Source: Marinobacter piscis (lineage in GTDB: Bacteria > Pseudomonadota > Gammaproteobacteria > Pseudomonadales > Oleiphilaceae). Taken from it: 64,000 nucleotides of DNA. Of the stretch, positions 19,850 to 29,724 are shown piece after piece; positions within the stretch are counted from its first letter, which is position 1, and the number at the start of each line of letters is the position of its first letter. Made by a program: the position numbers and the translations under genes. The stretch lies in assembly GCF_007671655.1 (NCBI RefSeq), contig NZ_VCGX01000002.1, positions 744,001 through 808,000 on the forward strand. Reading direction: 5' to 3'. Below the pieces are notes generated by a model that saw only the letters and a program-made list of their open reading frames with translations, made no database searches and was not told the origin of the DNA.

Positions 19850-20029
19850 TTACTCGTCGCTGGCTTCAACTACTTGTTTGCCACGGTAAAAGCCGTCTGC
19901 TGAAACGTGGTGGCGACGATGCACCTCACCCGTTGTCGCATCGGTGCTCAGCGCTGCAGTGCTCAGGGAATCGTGGGCACGACGCATGCCACGCTTGGAA
20001 CGGGTTTTACGGTTCTTCTGTACAGCCAT
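19850..20029 (-). CDS. rpmF: 50S ribosomal protein L32
   Basis: 59-residue basic ribosomal protein starting [20 protein letters not shown]. The ATG at 20029 is preceded by AGGAG. The C-terminal half reads [18 protein letters not shown], with no zinc-binding cysteines, so it is the zinc-free form. It sits between yceD and plsX. Confidence 0.97.
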   Translation of the reverse strand: MAVQKNRKTRSKRGMRRAHDSLSTAALSTDATTGEVHRRHHVSADGFYRGKQVVEASDE

Positions 20030-20133
20030 GGTTATACTCCTGACCTGTTAACGTAAACTTTACTGGAATAGGGTTACGAATAACGTGTGTTCGTTTGAGT
20101 GCGCAGGCAACGATATTGCGGCCGGCGCATGCC

Positions 20134-20688
20134 TTAATGCTTTGTTTTCTTGAGTCCGGCCAGCACACTGAAGGGATTGTCTGCCGCCCCTTCTTCTGCA
20201 CCTTCTGAAGAACCGTCCGGCTCGTACGCCTCCAGCTCTTCTTTCGCCGGGCACTCACTCCGATCGTGAACCGGGTACGACGGGAGGGCCAGTAACAACT
20301 CATCCTCCACCATCAACCACAGATCAGCGCTGAATTCGTCCGTCAGAAACGGCTCAAGCTCTTTAGGCAACTGTCGTGCCTGGCCATCGCTGGTTACGAG
20401 CCCCAGCAAAAAGCTGGATGTCACAACAGTCCCCATGGATTCCATGCAACGCTGGCACTGCAAACTGACCGGAGCCTCAAGTTCCCCGGATACGGTGCGC
20501 CGACGCTCACCATCCAGGTAAAAAGACAGTTTTACGCGACACACAGCGTCGTCTTCAAACCCCATCACCGCATTCCGGAAACGCGACAGGGCACTGAGAG
20601 GCACATCGCCCTCCAATACAGTGTCGTGCTCCGCTAACCTGTACGGGTCGACGGTCTTTGGTAATCTGGCATCAGACGCTTTTGACAT
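20134..20688 (-). CDS. yceD: YceD family protein (DUF177)
   Basis: 184-residue cytoplasmic protein found upstream of rpmF across bacteria. It carries a CxxC pair (SLQCQRCMESMG, about residues 92-103) and an acidic C-terminal part. In plants a relative acts in 23S rRNA accumulation; the bacterial role is not firmly known. First gene of the rpmF-plsX-fab cluster, divergent from maf across about 135 bp that must hold both promoters. Confidence 0.9.
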   Translation of the reverse strand: MSKASDARLPKTVDPYRLAEHDTVLEGDVPLSALSRFRNAVMGFEDDAVCRVKLSFYLDGERRRTVSGELEAPVSLQCQRCMESMGTVVTSSFLLGLVTSDGQARQLPKELEPFLTDEFSADLWLMVEDELLLALPSYPVHDRSECPAKEELEAYEPDGSSEGAEEGAADNPFSVLAGLKKTKH

Positions 20689-20824
20689 AGGCGCGCAATT
20701 CTAGGGATGAAGCCGGCTGGTGTCAAAGCCTTCATCCGTATTTAAGTAAAGGTTCCGGTTTTTCTGTGTGTATTCTACGATACACGGCAGAAAAATGGCA
20801 TTGAATCTTAAAAGGAAGCGTTTT

Positions 20825-21421
20825 ATGTCTGAAAAGCCACTGCTCCTAGCTTCATCATCCCCCTACCGCAAAGAGCTTATGGAGAGACTGCAACTGCCAT
20901 TTTCCAGCACAAGCCCCGATATCGATGAAACACCCAGAGCCGGCGAGGCGGCGGAAGACCTTGCTGTGCGCCTGGCCACAAGCAAGGCTCGAGCTCTTGC
21001 CCCCGGGTTTCCGGGCCACTGGATTATCGGCTCGGATCAGGTCGCGGCACTAGCCGACGGCACCCTGCTCAGCAAGCCCGGCTCCCACGAAAACGCCCGC
21101 AGACAGCTGGAGCAAAGCAGCGGTCAGCGCGTCAATTTCTTTACCGGGCTTACTCTTCTGGATGCAGATAGCGGAAAACTGCAAACCTGCTGCGAGCCAT
21201 TCACGGTTCTCTTCCGGGAACTCAGCCCCAATGAAATTGAAGCGTACCTGCGTAAAGAGGCGCCCTACGACTGTGCCGGCAGTTTCAAAATGGAGGGCCT
21301 GGGCATAACGCTGTTTTGGGAACTGCAAGGAAGGGATCCGAACAGCCTTGTCGGCCTCCCCCTGATTGCCCTGTGTACCATGCTCACGACCTGGGGCCGG
21401 AGCCCACTGTTAGAGCCCTGA
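20825..21421 (+). CDS. Maf-family nucleotide pyrophosphatase (YceF type)
   Basis: House-cleaning pyrophosphatase of modified nucleotides; the YceF branch prefers m7GTP. It has 198 residues. LLASSSPYRKELMERL opens the active site, PDIDE and ARLATSKARAL-like segments follow, and the catalytic GSDQVA is at about 70. The start at 20825 is backed by AAGGAAG. An in-frame ATG 19 codons upstream lacks homology. Tail-to-tail with sppA, 9 bp apart. Confidence 0.9.
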   Translation: MSEKPLLLASSSPYRKELMERLQLPFSSTSPDIDETPRAGEAAEDLAVRLATSKARALAPGFPGHWIIGSDQVAALADGTLLSKPGSHENARRQLEQSSGQRVNFFTGLTLLDADSGKLQTCCEPFTVLFRELSPNEIEAYLRKEAPYDCAGSFKMEGLGITLFWELQGRDPNSLVGLPLIALCTMLTTWGRSPLLEP

Positions 21422-21430
21422 CACCGCCGG

Positions 21431-22438
21431 TCAGCGTAGCTGCATGCGGGATTCAGTCAGGTGTGCCGAAACACCTTTACCGAGCGACACCCCCAGCTGA
21501 TCAACAAGATCGCGCAAAGCCCCTTTGCGACGGCTGTAGTCAACCAGCTCCTCCTGACCGACTATTTGCCGCGCCACATGGGATGTACTGCCCAGCCCGT
21601 CAATCAGCCCAAGCTCAAGTGCCTGCTCTCCACTCCATACCAGGCCACTGAACAGGCGATCGTCTTCTGCCAGCCGATCCCCACGGCCTTGCTTGACCGC
21701 CTCTATAAACTGCTGATGCGTGTTCTCCAGAACGCCTTGCCAGAACTGCACCTCTCCCTCCTCTTCCGGAGAGAAGGGATCGAGAAACGCCTTGTTCTCG
21801 CCTGCCGTATACAGCCTGCGCTCGATACCCATTTTTTCCATTATGCCAGTGAATCCGAAACCTCCTGCGACAACCCCGACAGACCCCACAAGGCTGGCAC
21901 GATTGGCATAGATCTCATCGGCTGCCGCTGCGATATAGTAAGCGCCGGACGCCCCCATATCAGAAATAACCGCATAGACTTTCTTTTCCGGGTACTCGCC
22001 TCGCAACCGCCTGATCTCATCATATACATAGCCAGACTGCACCGGGCTGCCTCCCGGGCTGTTAATGCGCAGAATGACAGCGACCGCATTCTCCTGCTCG
22101 AAAGCTGAACGCAAAGACCCTACAAGGTTGTCAGCACTGGCAAGCTCATCTTCAGCGATAACACCATTCACCTCTACCACCGCCGTATGCTGGCCGGTTG
22201 CTGCATCCAGAGTACCGCTGAACGGAGACCACACGATAAACAACAGGGCAAACAGATAGATAAAGGTCAGCAGCTTGAAAAATATACCCCAGCGCCTGCT
22301 CCGGCGCTGCTCAGACTGCAGGGACATCACCAGTTTTTCGATCAGTTTCCAGTCACGGCCAGATTCAGCCTGCTCAGGGCGGGGCTCAACCGGCTTGTCG
22401 CCCCAACCCGCTGTCTTATCGGCATCCCAGTCACTCAT
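21431..22438 (-). CDS. sppA: Signal peptide peptidase, S49 family (SppA-like)
   Basis: Inner-membrane Ser-Lys protease facing the periplasm that degrades released signal peptides. It has 335 residues, the short form. One membrane segment (about 50-72) follows an N-terminal cytoplasmic stretch with tryptophans. The nucleophile Ser lies in SDMGASGAYYIAAAAD, and RINSPGGSPVQSG is the S49 oxyanion region. It is followed upstream by the HAD phosphatase on the same strand, as in Pseudomonas. Confidence 0.9.
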   Translation of the reverse strand: MSDWDADKTAGWGDKPVEPRPEQAESGRDWKLIEKLVMSLQSEQRRSRRWGIFFKLLTFIYLFALLFIVWSPFSGTLDAATGQHTAVVEVNGVIAEDELASADNLVGSLRSAFEQENAVAVILRINSPGGSPVQSGYVYDEIRRLRGEYPEKKVYAVISDMGASGAYYIAAAADEIYANRASLVGSVGVVAGGFGFTGIMEKMGIERRLYTAGENKAFLDPFSPEEEGEVQFWQGVLENTHQQFIEAVKQGRGDRLAEDDRLFSGLVWSGEQALELGLIDGLGSTSHVARQIVGQEELVDYSRRKGALRDLVDQLGVSLGKGVSAHLTESRMQLR

Positions 22439-22474
22439 GCACTTTTCCTGTCAGAAACAAATTTACCAACCCGC

Positions 22475-23122
22475 CTACAAGCCGAGCACATCACGAAGGT
22501 CCTCCACGGAATCCACAATAGCGTGAGGGTCATAATCTCCGAGAACGTCACGCTTATGCACGCCCCACTCAACACCAATCGATGGCATCCCTATGCGCTG
22601 AGCCATCTCCAGATCGTAACGGGTGTCTCCGATCATAACGGCATCTGCGGGCCTGATCCCATAAAAAAGCAGGATTTCTTTCAACATTTGCGGATCCGGC
22701 TTGGAGCGGGTTTCGTCAGCACACCGGGTTATATCAAAGTGCTCGCCCAGTCCACTGGAGCCCAGCGCCGCCTCAAGCCCTCTGCGACTTTTGCCGGTAG
22801 CGACGGAGCACCCCCGGTCAGCCTTGCGAATATCTGCCACAACGTCTGCCATACCCGCAAAAACATTCTGCGGCGTGGTGGTCTTGCGGAAGAAATAGGT
22901 CGAGTAGCCTTCACGTATGCGCATTATCTCAGCATCGCTGACTCCCGGATAAAGCCTGGCAAGAGCCTCCATCATGCCCAACCCGATAATGTCCCGGTAG
23001 GCCTCCCTTTCAAGGGCGGGATAGCCCAGCTCAGTGGCCGCCTGATGGAGACTCTCCGCAATGTGCTCCACGGAATCCACCAGCGTTCCATCCCAGTCAA
23101 ATATTACAACCTTATCTTTCAC
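22475..23122 (-). CDS. HAD-family phosphatase, phosphoglycolate-phosphatase-like
   Basis: 215-residue cytoplasmic HAD hydrolase. Motif I is FDWDGTLVDS (catalytic Asp), motif II TGKSRRGL, Lys in KPDPQML, and motif IV GDTRYDLEMA. The start codon overlaps the rluC stop by 4 bp, so it is coupled to rluC. It resembles Gph, but the substrate is not fixed by sequence; it may instead repair a side product of metabolism. Confidence 0.88.
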   Translation of the reverse strand: MKDKVVIFDWDGTLVDSVEHIAESLHQAATELGYPALEREAYRDIIGLGMMEALARLYPGVSDAEIMRIREGYSTYFFRKTTTPQNVFAGMADVVADIRKADRGCSVATGKSRRGLEAALGSSGLGEHFDITRCADETRSKPDPQMLKEILLFYGIRPADAVMIGDTRYDLEMAQRIGMPSIGVEWGVHKRDVLGDYDPHAIVDSVEDLRDVLGL

Positions 23123-24174
23123 TGATCTGCTCCTGTTGCTCGCACTTCAAGACGGCTTAGCACATGGCTGAACGCGTCATCATACGGCGCCTCCAGCCTT
23201 ACGACCTCCCCACTGACCGGCAAGGCAAGCTCGAGGGCCCTGGCATGCAGCATCAGTCGCTGCCCACCTGTAGCCCGGAAGGCCTTCAGACTCACATCAT
23301 CCATATACTTGTCATCCCCGGCTATCGGATGACCTGCACACATACTGTGGATACGAATCTGATGGGTACGGCCGGTTACGGGCATTGCCTCCACCAGACT
23401 ATAACCTTTATACCTCGCCAGACAGCGAAAAATGGTCAATGAAGCCTTTCCCGCCTCATCAACCTTTACCCTGCGCTCGCCGTTGGGCATTTCATAACGC
23501 AGCAACGGTTCATCAACGCGCCTGAGCTTAGCAGGCCAGTTTCCGGCGACCAGAGCATGGTACTGCTTGTTAATGCGTCGGTGGCGGAGCTCATCCTGAA
23601 GATAGCGAAGCGTGGACCGTTTCTTGGCTACCATGACCAGCCCGGAGGTATCTCTGTCCAGACGATGCACCAACTCGAGAAAACGGGCATCCGGGCGCGC
23701 CGAGCGCAGCACCTCGATCAGACCAAAGCTCAGACCACTGCCACCGTGCACAGCGATGCCGGAAGGCTTATTAACCACCAGCATGTTGTCGTCTTCAAAC
23801 ACTACGGCAGCTTCCACCACTCGCTGCACACGACTGCCCGGTTCCGGCCGGTGTGCCTTTTCTTTCCGGGCCACCGGCGGAATACGCACCTGATCGCCTG
23901 CAACCAGACGCCGGTCAGGCTTCACACGGCCCTTATTAACCCGCACTTCCCCCTTACGGATGATGCGGTAAATAATGCCCTTGGGCACTCCCCTTAGCTG
24001 TGCCAGCAGAAAATTATCCAGCCGCTGCCCCTGATTGTCCTCATCCACCGTTATCCACAAAACCTGAGGCTGCACCGTCTTTCCGGCAGTCGCACTGTTG
24101 TTGCGGTCAACCTTGTGCGACGGTTTTCCGGCCCGGCCTCTGGCAGGTTTTCCGGTAGCTGATTTACGGGACAT
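23119..24174 (-). CDS. rluC: 23S rRNA pseudouridine synthase RluC
   Basis: Converts uridines 955, 2504 and 2580 (E. coli numbering) of 23S rRNA. It has 351 residues. A basic N-terminal tail (about 1-40) precedes an S4 domain (GQRLDNFLLAQL, about 50-110). The RluA-type catalytic domain has its Asp in LVHRLDRDTSGLVM, and GRTHQIRIH near the C-terminus. The start at 24174 has GAGGAG seven bases upstream, better than the in-frame ATG eight codons earlier. Divergent from rne, the usual arrangement. Confidence 0.95.
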   Translation of the reverse strand: MSRKSATGKPARGRAGKPSHKVDRNNSATAGKTVQPQVLWITVDEDNQGQRLDNFLLAQLRGVPKGIIYRIIRKGEVRVNKGRVKPDRRLVAGDQVRIPPVARKEKAHRPEPGSRVQRVVEAAVVFEDDNMLVVNKPSGIAVHGGSGLSFGLIEVLRSARPDARFLELVHRLDRDTSGLVMVAKKRSTLRYLQDELRHRRINKQYHALVAGNWPAKLRRVDEPLLRYEMPNGERRVKVDEAGKASLTIFRCLARYKGYSLVEAMPVTGRTHQIRIHSMCAGHPIAGDDKYMDDVSLKAFRATGGQRLMLHARALELALPVSGEVVRLEAPYDDAFSHVLSRLEVRATGADQ

Positions 24175-24779
24175 AAAGCTCCTCATAGCGGATGGCACAG
24201 CAGAGGTGAGTGCAGGATTGAACGCTATCCTGATTGCTGTTATATTCCAGCGTGATCTGTCGTTTGTTTACGGCCTGACCAACTCTAGTCAGAAGCCGGA
24301 GCGGCAGAAGTATACCGACACTATTCAAGAGTTTGAACGCCGGGCACCCAATAACTATCGGCCCCGGCGTCAAAAAATGCTTCCGCAGTGCACGGAACGG
24401 CCCGCAAATAGCGGAGAACCTGCACCGGAAAATTGAAACCGCGCGGAAAACCGCCGGGCGTTATCGCGAAGAATCATTGCCATGCAAGGCCGGGCCGTCC
24501 AGCTTACGAATACGACGTGAGACCCAAGCACTTGTGTGAACCTGAAAATGGATTATATGCGCCAACAGACACGAACCCTATACGACACCTTACTGTCAGC
24601 ACTCTGGCAGGAAGTCGACGATGGTCTCAGAGCAACAGGACGACACCCTGAACGGGTGTAGTTCGTCTGTCAGCCGCCCCTCCCTGCATTGCTGGGCCTT
24701 GCGGCACGCACATCCTGCTTCGCGGAAGCAACGCTCGCCGGTTTTCTGTCAAAATTAACGACAGGAAAACCTTTTTTCC
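24175..24779 (+). promoter_or_regulatory. rluC-rne intergenic region: rne promoter and structured leader
   Basis: 605 bp without a credible gene. A plausible rne promoter is TTGTGT (24532-24537), a 16-bp spacer and TATATG (24554-24559), which gives a leader of about 215 nt. The leader has a hairpin at 24639-24667 (GACGA-CACCC / GGGTG-bulge-TCGTC) and a second one just before the start codon. Long structured leaders let RNase E regulate its own mRNA in enterobacteria. The rluC promoter must lie in the left part, but I could not fix it. Confidence 0.6.
24740..24777 (+). terminator. Terminator-like hairpin abutting the rne start codon
   Basis: GGTTTTCTGTC and GACAGGAAAACC pair with a single bulge around a 9-base loop, followed by six T and then CC-ATG. 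The only purine-rich ribosome site (AGGA) is inside the stem. It could act as an attenuator, a translational switch or an RNase E sensing element. Confidence 0.6.
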
Positions 24780-27700
24780 ATGAAAAGAATGCTCATCAAT
24801 GCAACTCACCCCGAAGAGTTGCGCGTCGCCCTGGTTGACGGCCAACGTCTGTTTGATCTTGATATCGAATCCAGCTCCCGTGAGCAAAAGAAAGCAAACA
24901 TCTACAAAGGACGCATTACCCGCGTAGAACCGAGTCTGGAAGCCGCGTTTGTTGATTTTGGCGCCGACCGCCACGGATTCCTGCCCCTTAAAGAAATATC
25001 CCGGGATTACTTCAAAAAGTCACCTGACCAGATTGAAGGCAAGGTGAACATCAAGGATGCCGTTTCTGAGGGCCAGGAAGTTATTATCCAGGTCGATAAA
25101 GAAGAGCGCGGAAATAAAGGCGCTGCGCTTACCACCTTCATCTCGCTTGCGGGCCGCTACCTCGTACTCATGCCGAACAATCCGCGGGCCGGTGGCATCT
25201 CACGACGCATTGAAGGCGAAGACAGAGCACAGCTCAAAGAAGCCATGAACAGCGTCCAGGTGCCCAAGTCCATGGGCATTATTGTGCGCACTGCGGGCGT
25301 AGGCCAAACAACGGAAGAGCTGCAGTGGGACCTCGACTACCTGGTACAGTTCTGGGAGGCCATTACCCAGGCGGCAGAAGAGCGTAAAGCACCCTTCCTT
25401 ATCCACCAGGAAAGCAATGTCATTATCCGGGCTGTTCGCGATTACCTGCGCCAGGATATCGGTGAAGTTCTGATCGATTCCCAGGGCGTCTACGAAGACG
25501 TGCTGAGTTTTGTGCGTGCAGTCATGCCCACATTTGAGAATAAGATCAAACAGTACAAGGATGAAATCCCGCTGTTCAGCCGGTATCAGATCGAAGGCCA
25601 GATCGAAACTGCCTTTCAGCGCGAAGTAAAGCTTCCCTCAGGCGGCTCCATTGTTATCGACCCAACGGAAGCACTGGTCTCTATCGACATTAACTCATCC
25701 CGTGCAACCAAAGGCCAGGATATAGAGGAAACCGCACTCCAGACCAACCTGGAGGCCGCTGAAGAAATTGCACGTCAACTCCGTTTGCGGGATATGGGCG
25801 GCCTTGTCGTTATTGATTTTATCGACATGACTCCGGCCAGAAACCAGCGGGAAGTCGAGCAAAAAATGCGTGAAGCCCTGGAAATCGACCGCGCCAGGGT
25901 ACAGGTTGGCAAAATCTCACGCTTTGGCCTGCTGGAAATGTCCCGGCAACGCCTGCGCCCTTCCCTGGGAGAAACCCGCAGTGAAGTCTGCCCACGCTGC
26001 GAAGGCCAGGGCACCATCCGTGGTATTGAATCCCTGGCGCTCAGTATCATGCGTCTGATTTACGAGGAGTCATCCAAGGATAAAACCGGTGAAGTGCGGG
26101 CCATCGTGCCGGTCTCTGTTGCCACCTTCCTGCTGAACGAAAAGCGCAAGCAGCTGGCAGACATTGAGACAACCCAGAAAGTCAGCATTGTTATTGTGCC
26201 GGTCGCCCACATGGAAACGCCGCACTTCGACATTCTGCGTATGCGCGACGACGAAACCACCCCTGAGCACATCTCAAGCCACGAAGTTGCGCAGGAATAC
26301 AGTCAGCGTGAGGAAGAGATATTCGAGGCACCTTCAGCAGAAAAACCTGTGCGCGAGCAGGCTGCAGTGAGAGCAATTCGCCCGAGCGCACCCGCTCCTG
26401 CGAAACCCGCTCAGGCCTCCGCCGCTGCCGAACAAGACGAAGGCGTGCTGCGCAGAATTGGCCGCAAGATCGCCTGCTTTTTCGCTGCAGATGAACAGCA
26501 AGGTGAGAGCCGCGACAAACAAAAACCAGAGACTGCGCGCGCAGAGCGTCGGCAGCAGCCTCAGCAGGACCGTCGCAAAACCCGTGTTGCCCAGGAAAAT
26601 CGAGGCTCCGGCAAAGACAACCGCAGCGGAAACGATCGTCGTCAAAGCAACAACCAGCAAAACCGCAACAGCGATAACCGCTCGCGGGGCCGCAACCGCA
26701 GCGACGACCAGAGCCGCGCCGGACAGAACCGTCAGAGCGCCAACAAAGGCGCTGACAATCGCAGTAACGACAATCGTCGGGACAACCGTAAAGGTGCCCA
26801 GAATCGCGGCCCGAACCGCAACCAGCCGCAACGGGATACCAAGAGCAGCTCTGACACCAAAGAGTCTACTCAGCAGGCGGCGCCGAAGAAGCCCGCAGCT
26901 GACAAACCCGCCCAGAATGACAGCCGGCGCAAACCGCGCAGGCCTCGTAACCGGGATGGGTCACCCGTAGAAACTCCGGCATCCGGGCCTGCAGATCGCA
27001 AGAACGCCCGTACAGAAAAGCATCAAAAGGACACCCAGCCGGACACTGGCAACAGCACCGCCAAGGCGGCGACGGCAGCGAAAAAAGAACCCGCTGGCAG
27101 CAAAGTCGATGAGGCTGTACAAAAGCCCAAGGCCCCGGCTAAAACGGAGGCCCCAGCGAAGACTGAAGCCCCGGCCGATAAGCCCAAAAGCCAGACTGAG
27201 ACAGCCCCCTCTTCCAAGCCGGAAAAAGAATCCCCGGCCAGGGTGAAAAAGGAAGCATCGACTGAGTCGAAGAAGGAGGCATCTGCAGCCACAGCCAGGG
27301 ACGAACAAGAGTCCACTCCCAAAAAGGCAAAAGAGCCTGCAGCCAAGCCTGAGAAAGAGGCCGTGGCCAAGCCTGAGAAAGAGGCAGTAGCCAAAACTGA
27401 TAAAAAGCCCGCAGCAAAGGCTGAAAAAGAAGCCGAAGCAAAGACCGGGAATGAATCGGTAGCGAAAGCTGATAAAGCTGATAAAGCTGATAAACAGCCT
27501 GCAGCAAAAGCCGGCAAAGAAGCTCCGGTCAAGGAGGACAAAACGTTCTCCCAGAGCCAGAGTGAGGATCAGCAAGCGACCAATAGCGGCAAAAAGGCAG
27601 AGACCAAGCCTGCCCGGAAAACGGCTGAAGCACCAAAATCCAGCCCTGCCAGCGAAAGCAAAGACACAGCGGCTGCCGGGGCGGAACTGCCACCGGTAAC

Positions 27701-27785
27701 ACCCGGGCGCGCTTACAACGACCCCCGTGAGGTACGTAAACGTCAGCGGGCCGCTGAAGCCGCTAAAAAGTCCGAGGGCAACTAA
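24780..27785 (+). CDS. rne: Ribonuclease E
   Basis: Essential endoribonuclease and degradosome scaffold. The N-terminal catalytic half (about 1-510) holds an S1 domain (about 35-120), the RNase H-like and 5'-sensor regions ([29 protein letters not shown]), the DNase I-like domain with catalytic Asp in VSIDINS and IDFIDMTP, and the Zn-link CPRCEGQGT. The 490-residue C-terminal half is disordered. It begins Arg/Asn/Gln-rich (about 580-740) and then becomes Lys/Ala/Glu/Pro-rich with degenerate repeats ([15 protein letters not shown]). An [10 protein letters not shown] segment near 560 may be the membrane-binding helix. ATG is the start by homology (MKRMLINAT). Confidence 0.97.
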   Translation: MKRMLINATHPEELRVALVDGQRLFDLDIESSSREQKKANIYKGRITRVEPSLEAAFVDFGADRHGFLPLKEISRDYFKKSPDQIEGKVNIKDAVSEGQEVIIQVDKEERGNKGAALTTFISLAGRYLVLMPNNPRAGGISRRIEGEDRAQLKEAMNSVQVPKSMGIIVRTAGVGQTTEELQWDLDYLVQFWEAITQAAEERKAPFLIHQESNVIIRAVRDYLRQDIGEVLIDSQGVYEDVLSFVRAVMPTFENKIKQYKDEIPLFSRYQIEGQIETAFQREVKLPSGGSIVIDPTEALVSIDINSSRATKGQDIEETALQTNLEAAEEIARQLRLRDMGGLVVIDFIDMTPARNQREVEQKMREALEIDRARVQVGKISRFGLLEMSRQRLRPSLGETRSEVCPRCEGQGTIRGIESLALSIMRLIYEESSKDKTGEVRAIVPVSVATFLLNEKRKQLADIETTQKVSIVIVPVAHMETPHFDILRMRDDETTPEHISSHEVAQEYSQREEEIFEAPSAEKPVREQAAVRAIRPSAPAPAKPAQASAAAEQDEGVLRRIGRKIACFFAADEQQGESRDKQKPETARAERRQQPQQDRRKTRVAQENRGSGKDNRSGNDRRQSNNQQNRNSDNRSRGRNRSDDQSRAGQNRQSANKGADNRSNDNRRDNRKGAQNRGPNRNQPQRDTKSSSDTKESTQQAAPKKPAADKPAQNDSRRKPRRPRNRDGSPVETPASGPADRKNARTEKHQKDTQPDTGNSTAKAATAAKKEPAGSKVDEAVQKPKAPAKTEAPAKTEAPADKPKSQTETAPSSKPEKESPARVKKEASTESKKEASAATARDEQESTPKKAKEPAAKPEKEAVAKPEKEAVAKTDKKPAAKAEKEAEAKTGNESVAKADKADKADKQPAAKAGKEAPVKEDKTFSQSQSEDQQATNSGKKAETKPARKTAEAPKSSPASESKDTAAAGAELPPVTPGRAYNDPREVRKRQRAAEAAKKSEGN

Positions 27786-27788
27786 CTC

Positions 27789-28331
27789 ATGCTGACGAAC
27801 TCAGACATAGAGGCACTGGAAGATATTCTGTTTGCCGAACCCTGGGGGGACGACTCCCTGGATTTCTTCGGTTTCCACGGCGTTGTTTGCGCCAGTGTTG
27901 TTGGCCCCGCCAGCCTGAACATGGCAACCATTTTCAGGTTGGTGACAGGTTCTGATGAAGCGCCTGGCGGTGGTATCCCCGATACCTTTCGCCAGTGCGT
28001 AACACAGTTGGCGAGGGACATGACCAAGTCCCTCGACATGGGGCAGGCCCTGGAGCTTCCCGAGCCTGAAGATGGTGACCCTATGAATGCACTGGAAAAC
28101 TGGTGCGCCGGCTTTGTGGATACCTTCCTGGAGTATGAGAATGAGTGGCTGGATGCCGCCAGCGAAGAAGAGACAGCCGACCTGATGGTGCCAATGCTGA
28201 CTCTTTCAGGCCTTTTTGATGACGAGGATTTTCAGCGGGTCCGCACCAGCGAAAAGCTCTCACAACGAATGGCTGAAGCCATTCCAGACTCCCTCACTGA
28301 CCTGTACCTGCTCTTCCACGCCCCCGATTAA
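27789..28331 (+). CDS. UPF0149 (YecA/YgfB-type) family protein
   Basis: 180-residue acidic cytoplasmic protein with the family pattern GFHGVVCA (about 28-35), NALENWCAGFVDTFLEYENEW in the middle and LMVPMLTLSGLF near the end. It lacks the C-terminal SEC-C zinc motif of longer YecA proteins. It begins 3 bp after the rne stop, so it is probably co-transcribed. Molecular role unknown. Its stop overlaps the stop of the convergent PHP gene. Confidence 0.8.
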   Translation: MLTNSDIEALEDILFAEPWGDDSLDFFGFHGVVCASVVGPASLNMATIFRLVTGSDEAPGGGIPDTFRQCVTQLARDMTKSLDMGQALELPEPEDGDPMNALENWCAGFVDTFLEYENEWLDAASEEETADLMVPMLTLSGLFDDEDFQRVRTSEKLSQRMAEAIPDSLTDLYLLFHAPD

Positions 28332-29206
28332 GCGGGTGCGTGGTTGCCAGGAACCTGCCTGAAGTGATGCCAGACCGGCTCCAGCCCGTCTGGCATTTTC
28401 ATAATATGACCCAGCTCACACCAGGGCGCACCAGGAAAGTGAAAATCACTGCCCTGAGATGCCAGCAGCTTCTCTCGCACGCATAGTTCCTTCAAAAAGC
28501 CCAGATCCCCACTGGACTGCCCGGACGTAGACACCTCAAGAGCCCGGCCACCGGCCCGGCGAAAGTCAGCAGTCAACTCCCGTAATTTTGTTGCGGTAAG
28601 CCGGTATTTGCGCGGATGGGCCAGCACGGCAATTCCCCCGGCCTGATTAATCCACTGCACCACCTCCGGTAGCTCTGGCCAGTAGGCTTTTACATCACCT
28701 GGCTTGCCCGCTCCCAGATAGCGCTTGAAGGCCTGGGCCGTATTCCTGACCACACCGGATTCCACCATTACCCGGGCAAAATGCGGACGCCCGGGCACAT
28801 CACCACCGGCATTGGCTGTTGCCCGCTCCAGCAGATCAGGCACGGCCAGCTTTTTCAGGCGTTCGTCAATCATCGCTGCCCTCGCCCAGCGGTTGCGATG
28901 CTGTTGCGCCAGGGCCGCGCGAAATTCACGGTTATCCGGATCAAAATCCAGTCCGACAACGTGGATGGTGCGGCTGCGCCAGAGACAGGAAAGCTCAATT
29001 CCAGGAATCAGCACAATGTTATGCTCTGCGGCAGCCGCTTGCGCTTCTGCCAACCCGTTCACTGTGTCGTGGTCTGTCAGGGCAAGGTGAGTTACATTTT
29101 TGTCCGCCGCGCGCTGCAGCAGTTCAGTGGGCGTGAGGGCCCCGTCAGATGCGGTGCTATGACAATGCAGGTCAATGCACAACGCAGGGTGTTGCGGTAT
29201 AGTCAC
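28328..29206 (-). CDS. rnm: PHP-domain RNase AM (YciV/TrpH family)
   Basis: Metal-dependent 5'-3' exonuclease of the PHP family; the E. coli relative trims rRNA 5' ends and acts on 3',5'-bisphosphates. It has 292 residues from GTG 29206. Metal ligands: DLHCHSTASDG, ALTDHDT, GIELSC, GRPHFARVM, VLAHPRKY and GSDFHFPG. I prefer GTG 29206 because GGA precedes it and the length matches YciV; the GTG nine codons upstream has no ribosome site. Divergent from yciI. Confidence 0.9.
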   Translation of the reverse strand: MTIPQHPALCIDLHCHSTASDGALTPTELLQRAADKNVTHLALTDHDTVNGLAEAQAAAAEHNIVLIPGIELSCLWRSRTIHVVGLDFDPDNREFRAALAQQHRNRWARAAMIDERLKKLAVPDLLERATANAGGDVPGRPHFARVMVESGVVRNTAQAFKRYLGAGKPGDVKAYWPELPEVVQWINQAGGIAVLAHPRKYRLTATKLRELTADFRRAGGRALEVSTSGQSSGDLGFLKELCVREKLLASQGSDFHFPGAPWCELGHIMKMPDGLEPVWHHFRQVPGNHAPA

Positions 29207-29301
29207 AGGATTTCCAGATCGAATGAATGGCACACGCAGTCAGTGTACCAGCCCTTCTGCTCCATGCCTTACTTTATGAGACAGCCAGAACCGGAGAAAG
29301 C

Positions 29302-29601
29302 ATGTATTACGCTATTATCAGTGAAGATGTTGAGAACAGCCTGCCCCTGCGTCAGGGTGCGAGAGCTGCACATATCGAACGCCTTCATGACCTCAAAAAC
29401 GAAGGCAGACTGCTGATTGCAGGGCCCCACCCGGTCATCGACACGCCAGACCCGGGCAACGCGGGCTTTTCCGGCAGTCTTGTCGTGGCAGAATTCGACT
29501 CCCTTGAGGCTGCACAGGCGTGGGCGGACAGTGATCCTTACGTGGAAGCCGGGGTTTACAGCAACGTCACCGTCAAACCCTATAAAGTCGTACTGCCCTG
29601 A
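29302..29601 (+). CDS. yciI: YciI family protein
   Basis: 99-residue cytoplasmic ferredoxin-like-fold protein. It matches the YciI pattern closely: [52 protein letters not shown] given in pieces by its H and D residues. The start at 29302 has GGAGAAAG upstream, better than the earlier in-frame start. Function in bacteria is unproven. Confidence 0.92.
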   Translation: MYYAIISEDVENSLPLRQGARAAHIERLHDLKNEGRLLIAGPHPVIDTPDPGNAGFSGSLVVAEFDSLEAAQAWADSDPYVEAGVYSNVTVKPYKVVLP

Positions 29602-29724
29602 TGCATCATCCGGCTCCATGAGCTTTTTGTAATGCCAGTTCTTTTGACCGGCCGTCTATCTGTGAGAAAATGTCTGGCTACTTCATAACCTCCTGTTAAA
29701 CCGTATACCGTGGGAAACATACCA

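Noticed and set aside
26334..27575. Long open frames antisense to the rne C-terminal half
   Set aside because: They arise from the low-complexity, stop-poor composition of the real gene and show no family motifs.
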